The translations under genes and the position numbers were made by a program. Shown here one piece after another: positions 30,043 through 39,835 of a stretch of 64,000 nucleotides of DNA. Location of the stretch: positions 1 through 64,000 of the forward strand of contig JAUIAY010000008.1 in assembly GCA_030425285.1 (NCBI GenBank), written 5' to 3'. The notes beneath the pieces were generated by a model that saw nothing but the letters and a program-made list of their open reading frames with translations, made no database searches and was not told the origin of the DNA. The stretch comes from Bacteroidia bacterium. GTDB taxonomy: Bacteria > Bacteroidota > Bacteroidia > Flavobacteriales > Flavobacteriaceae. Each line of letters starts with the position of its first letter. Within the stretch, counting starts at the first letter, position 1.

Positions 30043-30672
30043 TTATTTACTTAAATTCGTTTCAATTCCTTCTAAAGAACTCTCTAAAAGCACAACTTGA
30101 TTCGCATTAAGTATTTTGTAAGTACTTAATTCTGAATTAGTTATGACTTCTGAGCCTTTTAAATTACGTGACGACAAATATACATTATTATTCGACGCAC
30201 CCAACACAAAGAGAGATTTTTTGTTTTCTAGGTCTAAAGCCTTTAAAACTGCTGTGAAGTTTTTAGTCTTTGGTGTATCAAAATTAAAGTCTTCCAATAC
30301 TACAATTGACTTCTCGTTAGCCTTCATTGTTAAGGCCGATTTACGAGCTAAACGCTTCACGTTTTTATTCAACTTGAAACCATAGTTTCTAGGTCTTGGA
30401 CCAAACATACGTCCACCACCTTTAAAAACACCAGACTTAATACTACCAGCTCTAGCAGTACCAGTTCCTTTTTGTTTTTTGATCTTACGAGTACTACCTG
30501 CGATTTCAGCACGTTCTTTAGCTTTGTGCGTACCTTGTCTTTGGTTAGCCAAATACTGTTTAACGTCTAAATATACCGCATGATTATTAGGCTCAATAGC
30601 AAACACATCTTTAGAAAGGTCTACCTTTCTACCTGTGTCTTTTCCGTTTATATCTAAAACTGCTACTTTCAT
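30043..30672 (-). CDS. rplD: 50S ribosomal protein L4
   Basis: The 209-residue L4 forms part of the tunnel constriction and, in enterobacteria, represses the S10 operon at the level of transcription and translation. It has the extended loop [20 protein letters not shown] with [20 protein letters not shown]. It starts on the last base of the rplC stop codon, so the two genes overlap by one base. Two hairpins upstream of rplC are candidate sites for such control here, but this is unproven. Confidence 0.98.
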   Translation of the reverse strand: MKVAVLDINGKDTGRKVDLSKDVFAIEPNNHAVYLDVKQYLANQRQGTHKAKERAEIAGSTRKIKKQKGTGTARAGSIKSGVFKGGGRMFGPRPRNYGFKLNKNVKRLARKSALTMKANEKSIVVLEDFNFDTPKTKNFTAVLKALDLENKKSLFVLGASNNNVYLSSRNLKGSEVITNSELSTYKILNANQVVLLESSLEGIETNLSK

Positions 30673-31289
30673 TACTTTCTAATAATTACATAAGCGTTTT
30701 TGTGACCAGGAACACATCCTTTTACAACAAGTAAATTCTTTTCAGGAACTACTTTTAAAACTCTTAAATTTTCAACTTTCACTTTTTCTCCACCCATTCT
30801 TCCGGCCATACGCATTCCTTTGAATACTCTAGCAGGATAAGAAGCGGCTCCAATTGATCCTGGTGCTCTTAAACGGTTATGCTGACCGTGAGTAGCTTGA
30901 CCTACACCGCCAAAACCGTGACGTTTTACAACCCCTTGGAATCCTTTACCTTTAGAAGTTCCAGAAACATCTACAAACTCCCCTTCAACAAAGTGTTCAA
31001 CTGTGATTGCATCACCTAACTTGTACTCCTCCTCAAAACCTTGGAATTCAACGACTTTGCGTTTTACAGAAGTTCCTGCTTTTTTAGCATGACCTAGGTC
31101 AGCTTTAGTAGCACTTTTTTCTGTCGCGTCATCGAAACCAAGCTGAACAGCACTGTAGCCATCAACTTCCTCGGTTCTGACTTGGGTAACGATACATGGA
31201 CCTGCTTCGATTACTGTACATGGAATGTTTTTTCCATTTTCATCGAAAATGCTGGTCATACCGATTTTTTTTCCTATTAACCCAGACAT
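30672..31289 (-). CDS. rplC: 50S ribosomal protein L3
   Basis: The 205-residue L3 is a primary assembly protein reaching to the peptidyl transferase centre. It starts [20 protein letters not shown]. The tip region [20 protein letters not shown] carries the Gln that PrmB methylates in enterobacteria. A 122-nt gap with two hairpins separates it from rpsJ, which is unusually long within this block. Confidence 0.98.
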   Translation of the reverse strand: MSGLIGKKIGMTSIFDENGKNIPCTVIEAGPCIVTQVRTEEVDGYSAVQLGFDDATEKSATKADLGHAKKAGTSVKRKVVEFQGFEEEYKLGDAITVEHFVEGEFVDVSGTSKGKGFQGVVKRHGFGGVGQATHGQHNRLRAPGSIGAASYPARVFKGMRMAGRMGGEKVKVENLRVLKVVPEKNLLVVKGCVPGHKNAYVIIRK

Positions 31290-31325
31290 ATTTATTTATT
31301 TAATTATTAATTAATTTATTAAAAC

Positions 31326-31393
31326 TCAAGGCTGAAAAATACGTTTCAGCCTTGAATTGTATTTTTTCCGTTTTTCCCTGACCATCGTCAAGG
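31326..31393 (-). promoter_or_regulatory. Two-hairpin leader between rpsJ and rplC
   Basis: In transcript order (minus strand) the first hairpin is CCTTGAC-gatg-GTCAGGG (31376-31393, one G-U pair). The second is a perfect 12-bp stem, TCAAGGCTGAAA with TTTCAGCCTTGA, and a 6-nt loop (31326-31355). Only a weak T run (TTTT) follows the second stem, and no TAnnTTTG box is present. An attenuator or r-protein binding site is therefore more likely than a full terminator or promoter. No such element is seen in the other short gaps of the S10 and spc clusters. Confidence 0.5.
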
Positions 31394-31411
31394 ACATGTT
31401 ACTTGTCTTAC

Positions 31412-31717
31412 TTACACTTTAATCTCAACTTCAACGCCACTTGGTAATTCAAGTTTCATTAAAGCATCGATAGTCTTTGAAGAAGAAGAGTAAATATCCA
31501 ATAAGCGCTTATAAGAACTTAATTGAAATTGCTCTCTCGACTTCTTGTTTACGTGCGGTGAACGTAATACAGTAAAAATTTTCTTGTGAGTTGGTAATGG
31601 AATTGGACCTGTTACCACAGCACCTGTACTTTTAACTGTTTTTACAATCTTGTCAGCAGACTTATCTACTAAATTGTGATCGTAAGACTTTAACTTTATT
31701 CTAATTTTTTGACTCAT
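31412..31717 (-). CDS. rpsJ: 30S ribosomal protein S10
   Basis: The 101-residue S10 is a head protein that also serves as NusE in antitermination. It has [40 protein letters not shown] and the C-terminal [20 protein letters not shown]. It directly follows fusA (11-nt gap). In many bacteria a tuf gene lies there; it is absent here. Confidence 0.98.
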   Translation of the reverse strand: MSQKIRIKLKSYDHNLVDKSADKIVKTVKSTGAVVTGPIPLPTHKKIFTVLRSPHVNKKSREQFQLSSYKRLLDIYSSSSKTIDALMKLELPSGVEVEIKV

Positions 31718-31728
31718 TTTCTTAAGAT

Positions 31729-33858
31729 TTAAGCTTCAACTCCTTTAGCTGCCTTAATCACTTCTTCAGATATATTTGAAGGTGTTTCAGCATAATGTGA
31801 AAATTCCATTGTTGATGTTGCTCTACCAGAAGATAACGTACGTAACGAAGTTACATAACCAAACATTTCTGATAACGGCACATTTGCCTTAACAACTTTT
31901 GAACCTGCTCTGTCACTCATGTCATTAACTTGACCACGACGACGGTTAAGGTCACCTACAATATCTCCCATGTTTTCTTCAGGAGTAAGCACTTCTAATT
32001 TCATGATAGGCTCCATGATTACAGCTTTTGCAGCTCTTGCAGCAGCTTTAAATCCTAATTTAGCAGCCAATTCGAATGATAATTGATCTGAATCCACATC
32101 GTGGTAAGAACCATCCGTTAATGTTACTTTCATAGCATCAACCTCGTATCCTGCCAATGGACCATTGACCATAGCCATTTGGAATCCTTTTTCAATTGAA
32201 GGGATAAATTCTTTAGGAACGTTACCACCTTTAATTTCAGAAACGAATTCAAGACCTTGCTTTCCTTCTTCAGCAGGCTCCAATGTAAATACGATATCAG
32301 CAAATTTACCACGTCCACCAGATTGTTTCTTATAAACTTCTCTGTGTTCAGCACGTTGTGTAATAGCTTCCTTGTACTCTACTTGAGGCTGTCCTTGGTT
32401 TACTTCAACCTTGAACTCACGCTTCAAACGGTCAACAATAATATCTAAGTGAAGCTCACCCATTCCAGAAATAATAGTCTGTCCTGATGCTTCATCTGTT
32501 CTTACAGTAAATGTTGGATCTTCTTCAGCTAATTTACCTAAAGCCATACCTAATTTGTCAACATCAGCTTTAGTTTTAGGCTCAACAGCAATACCAATTA
32601 CTGGATCTGGGAAATCCATAGATTCCAACACGATAGGGTGTTTTTCATCTGACATAGTATCACCAGTCTTGATATCCTTAAATCCAACAGCCGCTCCAAT
32701 ATCACCAGCCTCGATATATTCGATAGCATTTTGTTTGTTAGAGTGCATTTGGTAGATACGAGAGATACGCTCTTTTTTACCTGAACGGTTGTTCAAGATG
32801 TAAGAACCAGCATCTAAACGACCTGAATAAGCACGGAAGAAAGCCAAACGACCTACGAAAGGATCGGTAGCAATCTTAAATGCCAATGCAGAAAATGGTT
32901 CAGTTACATCTGGCTTACGTACTTCGTCAGCACCAGTATCTGGGTTTGTACCTACAATGTTATCTCTATCTACAGGAGAAGGCAAATAACGGCAAACAGC
33001 ATCCAATAAGAACTGTACACCTTTATTTTTAAATGAAGAACCGCAAATCATTGGAATGATGGCCATATCCATAACCGCTGCACGTAATGCTGCGTGGATT
33101 TCATCTTCCGTAATTGAATCTTCGTCTTCCATGAATTTCTCAAGCAAGTTCTCATCATACGTAGCAACCTCTTCAATAAGTAATGCTCTGTATTTTTTAG
33201 CCTCTGCTTTTAAATCTTCAGGAATATCAATTACATCAAAAGTTGCCCCTTGAGTATCTTCATGCCATACAATGGCTCTGTTTTTTACTAAATCAACAAT
33301 ACCTTTAAAGTCAGCCTCATCACCAATGTTTAATACAATTGGAACAGCGTTTGACTTCAACATATCCTTAACCTGTTGGCAAACAGCCATAAAGTTTGAC
33401 CCTTGACGGTCCATTTTGTTAACGAAACCAATTCTTGGAACTTTATAGTTATCAGCCAATCTCCAGTTAGTCTCCGATTGAGGCTCTACACCATCAACCG
33501 CACTAAATAAGAATACCAAACCATCCAAAACACGTAACGAACGGTTTACTTCAACCGTAAAATCCACGTGACCTGGAGTATCGATAATGTTAAAGTGGTA
33601 TCCTTTAGTATCAGGAGTTGGTTGTGCGTTTTCTAAAGGAAACTGCCATGTACAAGTTGTTGCAGCCGAAGTAATGGTAATACCTCTTTCCTGCTCTTGC
33701 TCCATCCAGTCCATAGTCGCAGCACCATCATGTACTTCACCAATTTTGTGAGATACACCTGTGTAGAAAAGAATACGTTCTGTTGTTGTTGTTTTACCTG
33801 CATCAATATGTGCAGCAATACCTATATTTCTTGTATATTTTAAATCTCTTTGTGCCAT
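31729..33858 (-). CDS. fusA: Elongation factor G
   Basis: This GTPase moves tRNAs and mRNA through the ribosome after peptide transfer. The 709-residue protein has all G-domain motifs: [20 protein letters not shown] (G1), the switch I region ending [11 protein letters not shown] (G2), [13 protein letters not shown] (G3) and [10 protein letters not shown] (G4). Domains II to V follow with standard length, including the domain IV start. The gene sits between rpsG and rpsJ, the str-operon position. Confidence 0.99.
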   Translation of the reverse strand: MAQRDLKYTRNIGIAAHIDAGKTTTTERILFYTGVSHKIGEVHDGAATMDWMEQEQERGITITSAATTCTWQFPLENAQPTPDTKGYHFNIIDTPGHVDFTVEVNRSLRVLDGLVFLFSAVDGVEPQSETNWRLADNYKVPRIGFVNKMDRQGSNFMAVCQQVKDMLKSNAVPIVLNIGDEADFKGIVDLVKNRAIVWHEDTQGATFDVIDIPEDLKAEAKKYRALLIEEVATYDENLLEKFMEDEDSITEDEIHAALRAAVMDMAIIPMICGSSFKNKGVQFLLDAVCRYLPSPVDRDNIVGTNPDTGADEVRKPDVTEPFSALAFKIATDPFVGRLAFFRAYSGRLDAGSYILNNRSGKKERISRIYQMHSNKQNAIEYIEAGDIGAAVGFKDIKTGDTMSDEKHPIVLESMDFPDPVIGIAVEPKTKADVDKLGMALGKLAEEDPTFTVRTDEASGQTIISGMGELHLDIIVDRLKREFKVEVNQGQPQVEYKEAITQRAEHREVYKKQSGGRGKFADIVFTLEPAEEGKQGLEFVSEIKGGNVPKEFIPSIEKGFQMAMVNGPLAGYEVDAMKVTLTDGSYHDVDSDQLSFELAAKLGFKAAARAAKAVIMEPIMKLEVLTPEENMGDIVGDLNRRRGQVNDMSDRAGSKVVKANVPLSEMFGYVTSLRTLSSGRATSTMEFSHYAETPSNISEEVIKAAKGVEA

Positions 33859-33867
33859 CGTAAATTA

Positions 33868-34344
33868 TTAAAATCTAAAGTGTGAGAATGCTTTGTTTGC
33901 TTCAGCCATCTTGTGTGTATCCACACGTTTTTTAACAGCAGCTCCTTCTTCTTTAGCAGCAGCTAGAATTTCTGCAGCTAACTTTTGAGCCATAGATTTT
34001 TCGTTTCTCTTACGTGAATAGCTAATTAACCATTTCATAGCAGTTGAAACTTTACGGTCTGGACGAATTTGCATTGGAATCTGGAATGTAGCACCACCAA
34101 CACGACGACTACGTACTTCTACGTGAGGCATCACATTAGATAAAGCATCTTTCCAAGTTTCTAAAGCTGTCTTTTCGTCGTCAGTTTTCTTTTGTTCTAC
34201 AATATCAATTGCATCGTAGAATACTTTAAAAGCTACTGACTTCTTACCATCCCACATCATCATGTTAACAAAACGCGTTACTAACTGATCGTTAAAACGT
34301 GGATCTGGTAAAAGCGGTCTTTTTTTCGCTTGTCTTTTTCTCAT
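33868..34344 (-). CDS. rpsG: 30S ribosomal protein S7
   Basis: The 158-residue S7 starts assembly of the 30S head and lies at the E site. It has [40 protein letters not shown] and [20 protein letters not shown]. In E. coli S7 is the repressor of the str operon. Any target here cannot be judged, because the rpsL-rpsG gap is only 23 nt. Confidence 0.98.
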   Translation of the reverse strand: MRKRQAKKRPLLPDPRFNDQLVTRFVNMMMWDGKKSVAFKVFYDAIDIVEQKKTDDEKTALETWKDALSNVMPHVEVRSRRVGGATFQIPMQIRPDRKVSTAMKWLISYSRKRNEKSMAQKLAAEILAAAKEEGAAVKKRVDTHKMAEANKAFSHFRF

Positions 34345-34367
34345 GTCTTCTTCTTAAAGTTTTTTAA

Positions 34368-34742
34368 TTACTTTTTAGGGCGTTTTGCACCATACTTAGA
34401 TCTACGTTGTGTTCTACCCGCAACACCTGCTGTGTCTAAAGCACCACGAACGATGTGATATCTAACTCCTGGTAAATCTTTTACCCTTCCACCTCTAACC
34501 AATACTATCGAGTGCTCTTGTAGGTTGTGACCTTCACCTGGGATGTAAGCATTCACTTCTTTACCGTTAGTTAACCTTACCCTTGCAACTTTACGCATTG
34601 CCGAGTTTGGTTTCTTAGGCGTAGTAGTGTAAACACGCGTACAAACCCCACGTCTTTGTGGACACGAATCTAAAGCAGCCGATTTACTCTTCTTGGTTAT
34701 TTTGGCTCTTCCTTTTCGTACTAATTGTGAAATTGTTGGCAT
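34368..34742 (-). CDS. rpsL: 30S ribosomal protein S12
   Basis: The 124-residue S12 sits at the decoding site. The loop [18 protein letters not shown] carries the Lys residues that determine streptomycin sensitivity, and the wild-type-like Lys-Lys pair is present. [20 protein letters not shown] contains the other sensitivity Lys and the Asp that is methylthiolated in some bacteria. It is the first gene of the block and is preceded by a good promoter with a leader of about 37 nt. Confidence 0.99.
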   Translation of the reverse strand: MPTISQLVRKGRAKITKKSKSAALDSCPQRRGVCTRVYTTTPKKPNSAMRKVARVRLTNGKEVNAYIPGEGHNLQEHSIVLVRGGRVKDLPGVRYHIVRGALDTAGVAGRTQRRSKYGAKRPKK

Positions 34743-34785
34743 ATATTTCTATATAAATTTTGTTTAACCTCACTTTTGAGGGCTG

Positions 34786-34816
34786 CAAAGGTAGAAATTA
34801 ATTTCTATTTTTCAAA
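34786..34816 (-). promoter_or_regulatory. Main promoter of the str/S10/spc block
   Basis: The minus strand reads TTTG (34813-34816), a 19-bp spacer and TACCTTTG (34786-34793). This is a near-perfect Bacteroidota promoter. Transcription would start near 34779, about 37 nt before rpsL. The leader contains a 5-bp CCTCA/TGAGG hairpin of doubtful meaning and no Shine-Dalgarno sequence. Confidence 0.75.
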
Positions 34817-34919
34817 TGTTAATAGATTAATTTTCAAGGGAAAATAAAATTCATTTATCCTAACATACAAATACGTCACTTTTTACGTTAATTTTACACG
34901 GCAAACCTAAAATGATAGC

Positions 34920-36617
34920 GTGCAAAAAACACTTCTTTTACTCCTTATTATATACATAGGTTTTTCTTCTGAACTAAATGGTCAATCTTTACAGTTAAAA
35001 ATCATTGGTAGTAATGAGACCGAAACCAGCACTATAGACTCTTTAACCTACCGCAAATTCCATAAAGACTTTCTGTCGATTGAACAAGAAGTCAGCAGTC
35101 TAAAAAAGAGAGTTGAGACATTGGGCTACATTGAAAATGATCAAGGACCAATTATCAGGATTAACGATTCCTTGTTCAATACAACAATAATACTTGGACA
35201 ACAATACAAGTCAATCAAAATTAATTACGACTCCAAATTGGTAGCCCGAAATATTATTGAAGCTGTTTCTCAAACAGCTACCGATAGCACATTTACCATT
35301 CCATTTCAATCTATAGAGCAGTCTTTGGAATTTATTAATCTGAAATTGTCTGAAAAAGGCTTTCCTTTCAACGAAATATCACTTTTCGAAATCAGGAAGA
35401 CTGGCGAAGGGCAATTAGCAGCTAAACTCGCTTCAGGAAAAACCGATAACCAAAGAACGGTTGACAAAATAATTGTCAAGGGTTATGAGAAATTTCCAAA
35501 ATCCTATTTAAAGCATTATCTAAAACTAAAAACAGGAAACACACTAAATCTTACCGAAATAAAGTCGAAGACAAAAAATCTTCAGGATTTACAATTTGCC
35601 AATCAAATTAAAGAACCTGAAATACTTTTTAGTAAAGACTCTACCATATTATATATATATGTAGAAAAAAACAGAAGCAATAGCTTTGATGGTTTTTTAG
35701 GATTTGGCACCAATGAGGAAACTGGCAACCTTGAATTTAACGGTTACTTGAATTTAGATCTTGTGAACAACCTAAACTTTGGCGAGACACTATCGCTTGT
35801 TTACAAAAGCGATGAGAACGACCAAAAAACATTTAATGCCCGTTTGGCATTACCTTATTTGTTCAATACACCCATTGGAACAGAATTTGAATTACGGATT
35901 TTCAAAAAAGATTCGTCTTTCACAACCGCCAATCAAAATCTTCGTGTGTTCTTCCAGATGAATCCCAAACACCGATTTTCGGTTGGGTTAAAATCAGCCA
36001 AATCCAACAACCTTTTAAAGGACGAAAGCTTTGACCCTAACATAAAAGATTACACAACTAATCTATATAATGTAAGGTATGAGTTTTTATTGCGACAAAA
36101 CGACAGTAGACTTTTTCGTAAAAAAGCATTCATAGATTTTGAAGTTGGTTTTGGTAACCGAAAATTACCGGACTTGAAAACCAGTCAAATGCAATTTATT
36201 TTGGATGCCTTTAATATTTTTAATTTAAACAACAGGAATAGTGTCTTTCTTAGAACGCAAGGCTTTAGTCTGATTTCAGACAATTACCTTGAAAACGAAC
36301 TGGTGCGTTTTGGCGGCATTAACTCCATGCGTGGCTTTGAAGAAAACAGTTTAAGCGCATCCTTTTACACACTTCTAAATACTGAATACCGCTACCAATT
36401 GAGCAACAGTGTTTATGTACATTCAATAATAGACATTGCCTACCTTGAGAATGATTTAGTAAACCAAAAAGAAAAGCTTTACGGTTTTGGTATAGGATTT
36501 GGGCTTTTAACCAAGGCAGGCTTGCTACGACTCAATTATGCTAACGGCAAAAATGAAAACCAAAGTTTTAAGTTTTCAAACTCTCAAATTCACTTAAGCC
36601 TAACTGCAATTTTTTAG
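34920..36617 (+). CDS. Omp85-type outer-membrane protein (POTRA plus barrel)
   Basis: A 565-residue outer-membrane protein starting at a GTG codon. An in-frame stop 10 nt upstream rules out a longer start, and the predicted signal peptide (MQKTLLLLLIIYIGFSSELN) begins there. Around residues 170-250 is a POTRA-like unit (VDKIIVKGYEKFPKSYLKHY). The C-terminal 16-strand-type barrel carries the Omp85 hallmark RGF in FGGINSMRGFEENSL. The sequence is closest in pattern to TamA/BamA/FhaC-like proteins. The substrate or cargo is unknown. The divergent str promoter and its own upstream region share the 177-nt gap. Confidence 0.75.
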   Translation: MQKTLLLLLIIYIGFSSELNGQSLQLKIIGSNETETSTIDSLTYRKFHKDFLSIEQEVSSLKKRVETLGYIENDQGPIIRINDSLFNTTIILGQQYKSIKINYDSKLVARNIIEAVSQTATDSTFTIPFQSIEQSLEFINLKLSEKGFPFNEISLFEIRKTGEGQLAAKLASGKTDNQRTVDKIIVKGYEKFPKSYLKHYLKLKTGNTLNLTEIKSKTKNLQDLQFANQIKEPEILFSKDSTILYIYVEKNRSNSFDGFLGFGTNEETGNLEFNGYLNLDLVNNLNFGETLSLVYKSDENDQKTFNARLALPYLFNTPIGTEFELRIFKKDSSFTTANQNLRVFFQMNPKHRFSVGLKSAKSNNLLKDESFDPNIKDYTTNLYNVRYEFLLRQNDSRLFRKKAFIDFEVGFGNRKLPDLKTSQMQFILDAFNIFNLNNRNSVFLRTQGFSLISDNYLENELVRFGGINSMRGFEENSLSASFYTLLNTEYRYQLSNSVYVHSIIDIAYLENDLVNQKEKLYGFGIGFGLLTKAGLLRLNYANGKNENQSFKFSNSQIHLSLTAIF

Positions 36618-36678
36618 GTATAATAATGCCTTAAAAGCTTTTTTTTGAAAAAAAAATTAAAATTTTAACCAATAATTA

Positions 36679-36709
36679 TTGTTTAATTAACTTTTTATTA
36701 TGATTTTTG
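36679..36709 (+). promoter_or_regulatory. Promoter of the SusCD operon
   Basis: TTG (36679-36681), a 20-bp spacer and GATTTTTG (36702-36709). The -7 box differs from TAnnTTTG at one position. The start point would be about 22 nt before the susC ATG at 36738. No sigma/anti-sigma pair or hybrid regulator lies next to the operon. Confidence 0.5.
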
Positions 36710-36737
36710 GCGTAGACTAATTCAAATAAAATATAAA

Positions 36738-39700
36738 ATGAAAACAAAGTTTAGTGGAATTTTAACGCTATTCCTAGCGTTTGTTGTGCAACTTACGTTT
36801 GCGCAAGAAAAAACAATTTCAGGAACTATTTCCGATGAAAACGGATTGCCGCTCCCTGGGGTTAATATTATTGTAAAAGGTACAACAACCGGTACACAAT
36901 CAGATTTTGATGGTAATTACTCCATCACTGCCAATACTGGTGATGTTTTATCTTATTCCTTTTTAGGCTACACAACCAAAGAAATGACAGTTGGTGCAGC
37001 CAACAACATTAGCTTTGCAATGGAAGTTGATAGTGAAGCTCTTGAGGAGGTTGTTATTACAGCACTAGGTATCAAAAGAAAGCAGGATGAGTTAACAACT
37101 GCTAACCAAGTGGTTAAGAGCGAAGAACTTACTCAAGCTCAAAACCCTAACCTTGTTCAAGGTTTATCTGGTAAGGTATCTGGTCTACAAATTAACACGA
37201 CAAATAGTGGTGTTCAGGAGTCTACTCGTATTCAATTACGTGGTAGTAGATCTTTAACACAAAGTAACGAAGCATTAATTGTTATTGATGGTATTATTTC
37301 TAATGGTACTGTATTAGCAAGCATTGACCCTAACTTAATCGAGTCGGTTAACGTTATTAAAGGTGCGAATGGTGCTGCATTATATGGTTCTGCAGGTGCG
37401 AATGGTGCCTTAATTGTAACTACAAAGAAAGGAAGCGATTCTGAAAAGATGACTATCATGTACAATTCTGCTGCATCGTTTGAAGATATTGCTTACATTC
37501 CTCAAAGACAAACTCGTTACGGTCAAGGATGGAACGGTGTTCATACATCATACGAAAATGGTGGATGGGGTCCTGAATTTGATGGTCAAATGGTACCTGT
37601 TGGTCTTCCATTGGAAGATGGTACTTACCGTTATTTCCCATATAGCCCAATTGAAGACAATATCAAGGAATTCTTCCAAACTGGTACAACTTTCCAAAAT
37701 ACTATCTCATTATCTGCTGGTAGTTTAGAGAATGGTTATGTTTACCTATCTGCTAACAAAGTAGACAAAGAGTTCGTTATCCAAGATGATGAGCGTAACA
37801 GTAGTACTTTCAACTTTAAAGGAGGTAAGAAAATTGGTAAGTGGACTTTAGAAGGTAATGTTTCTTACCTTACCAATAAAACACAACAATCAACAGGAAC
37901 GCTATATACTGAATTATTACAGACAGCGACAAACATCCCTGTTGAAGAGTTTTCTGATCCTAACAATGCAACACACTGGACATCATATTACCGTAGTCCA
38001 TATTGGATTCGTGACAATGAAAGAAGTGAAGCTAGAGCAGATCGTTTAATCGGTATTCTTGATTTAAAATATGATTTAAACGATAACATTAGTGTTGCTT
38101 ATAGAGGAAACATCAATACAACACAAACATCTTCTTACAACTATGTAAATGGTTATGTTGATACTGTAAATGTTGGTGGTGGTGACCATACGACTATTTC
38201 TAGTTATGGAAATTCTGCTACAACTTTCCAAAGTTACTATGGTGACTTGTTCGTGAACTTTGACTATATGTTAACTGAAAAAATTAGTTTAAATGCGTTT
38301 GTTGGTAACAACATTCAAGACGCTAGAGCTGCTTCAGTATCTAGTAGCGGTTCACCATTAACAGTTCCTGGTTTTTATAACATTAGTAACGTTTCTGGTA
38401 CACCAAGTGTAGGTAACTCGAGAACTCGTTCAAGAAGAGTTGGTCTTTTCGGTGAAGTGAATTTAGGATATGATGATTTCTTATTCCTTAATGTGACAGG
38501 TAGAAATGACTGGACTTCTCTATTAAACAAAGAAAATAATTCATTCTTCTATCCAAGTGTAGGTTTATCATTCATTCCAACCAAAGCATTTGACAATTTT
38601 GGTGGCGATGTGTTAAACTTCATGAAATTGGCTGCCAGCTGGGTAAAAGTTGGTAACGATGGATCTATTGGAGTTTCAAGTGTTGTGCCAACCTATGCTG
38701 CAGCACCTGGTTATCCTTACGGTAGCTTAAACTCATTTGTGCAACCAACAGGTATTACTGACCCATTCTTGGAGCCTGAATTCTTGGAGTCTTTAGAGTT
38801 CAACCTTAATTTAGGATTCTTTAATGACCGTATTACTTTAGATGGTTCTTACTATATTCAGGATGGTACAAACCAGATTAACAATACCTCTACATCTTAT
38901 GCATCTGGTATTGCCACCAATATTGTAAACATTGGTGAGTCTGAAACAAAAGGTTTTGAAATAGATTTAGGTGTTAAGCCATTCTGGTCTAGCGATCCTC
39001 GTGGTTTCCGTTGGGACATGAGATTCTCTTATGCTACTAACGAAACTATCGTAACGTCTATTAACGGTGTTGCTGATGAGTTAGCTATTCAATCATTCCC
39101 TAACAATGCGAACCCAGTTGGTGTTTTTGCTGTTGTTGGTGAAGAGTTCCCTATTATTAAAGGTGCAGCATACGAAAGAGACCCACAAGGTAGAGTATTA
39201 ATTGACCCTACAACAGGTACACCAAGAGTAACTTCAGATTTAGAGGTACTAGGTAAATCAAACCCTGATTATATTCTTGGATTAAATACTGCAGTTTCCT
39301 TTAAAGGATTCAGATTAGCTGCAACTATGGATTACAGAACTGGACACCAATTCTGGTCTGGTGCTAAATCTTGGTTATCATGGTCTGGTCATTTAGTAGA
39401 ATCTGCTCAAAATGGTCGTACAGGATTTATCTATCCTAATTCAGCTATTGAGACTTCTCCAGGTGTATATGAGGCCAACACAGGTGTTATCACTGGTGGA
39501 ACATCTTACTCTACTTTCTTGAACTATTATTCTAATGATTACTATACAGTAACTGAAAACTTTGTATTGGATGCAACAGCATTCAAGGTTAGAGAGCTTT
39601 CATTGTCTTATACGCTTCCTACCAAAATGCTGGATAGAACGCCTTTAAGCAATGTTGTTGTAGGTGTAAACGCTCGTAATCCTTTTACAGTATTACCTGC

Positions 39701-39824
39701 AGAGAATAGAAACTACAATGATCCTGAGACATCTAATACTACAGGTAATGGACAAGGTCTTGCTGCCATTAACCAATACCCAACAACAAGATCTCTTGGT
39801 TTCAATCTTAATGTAACATTTTAA
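36738..39824 (+). CDS. SusC/RagA family TonB-dependent outer-membrane transporter
   Basis: A 1028-residue TonB-dependent channel. After the signal peptide (cleavage near FAQ, residue 23) comes a carboxypeptidase-regulatory-like domain (ISGTISDENGLPLPGVNIIV to LSYSFLGYTT, residues 27-95). A TonB box follows (EEVVITALGIKRK, residues 103-115), then the plug with GLSGKVSGLQINTTNSGVQE and GAALYGSAGANGALIVTTKK. The rest is a 22-strand-type barrel. It forms a transporter with the SusD-like partner 11 nt downstream. Unlike polysaccharide loci, no glycoside hydrolase or lyase is adjacent. The cargo cannot be assigned; peptide or another oligomer is possible. Confidence 0.95.
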   Translation: MKTKFSGILTLFLAFVVQLTFAQEKTISGTISDENGLPLPGVNIIVKGTTTGTQSDFDGNYSITANTGDVLSYSFLGYTTKEMTVGAANNISFAMEVDSEALEEVVITALGIKRKQDELTTANQVVKSEELTQAQNPNLVQGLSGKVSGLQINTTNSGVQESTRIQLRGSRSLTQSNEALIVIDGIISNGTVLASIDPNLIESVNVIKGANGAALYGSAGANGALIVTTKKGSDSEKMTIMYNSAASFEDIAYIPQRQTRYGQGWNGVHTSYENGGWGPEFDGQMVPVGLPLEDGTYRYFPYSPIEDNIKEFFQTGTTFQNTISLSAGSLENGYVYLSANKVDKEFVIQDDERNSSTFNFKGGKKIGKWTLEGNVSYLTNKTQQSTGTLYTELLQTATNIPVEEFSDPNNATHWTSYYRSPYWIRDNERSEARADRLIGILDLKYDLNDNISVAYRGNINTTQTSSYNYVNGYVDTVNVGGGDHTTISSYGNSATTFQSYYGDLFVNFDYMLTEKISLNAFVGNNIQDARAASVSSSGSPLTVPGFYNISNVSGTPSVGNSRTRSRRVGLFGEVNLGYDDFLFLNVTGRNDWTSLLNKENNSFFYPSVGLSFIPTKAFDNFGGDVLNFMKLAASWVKVGNDGSIGVSSVVPTYAAAPGYPYGSLNSFVQPTGITDPFLEPEFLESLEFNLNLGFFNDRITLDGSYYIQDGTNQINNTSTSYASGIATNIVNIGESETKGFEIDLGVKPFWSSDPRGFRWDMRFSYATNETIVTSINGVADELAIQSFPNNANPVGVFAVVGEEFPIIKGAAYERDPQGRVLIDPTTGTPRVTSDLEVLGKSNPDYILGLNTAVSFKGFRLAATMDYRTGHQFWSGAKSWLSWSGHLVESAQNGRTGFIYPNSAIETSPGVYEANTGVITGGTSYSTFLNYYSNDYYTVTENFVLDATAFKVRELSLSYTLPTKMLDRTPLSNVVVGVNARNPFTVLPAENRNYNDPETSNTTGNGQGLAAINQYPTTRSLGFNLNVTF

Positions 39825-39835
39825 AAAAAAAGAAA

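Noticed and set aside
36625-36660. Terminator after the Omp85-type gene
   Set aside because: The region is a run of A and T tracts (T8 then A9) that can pair, but without any G/C in the stem it cannot be told from chance in AT-rich DNA.
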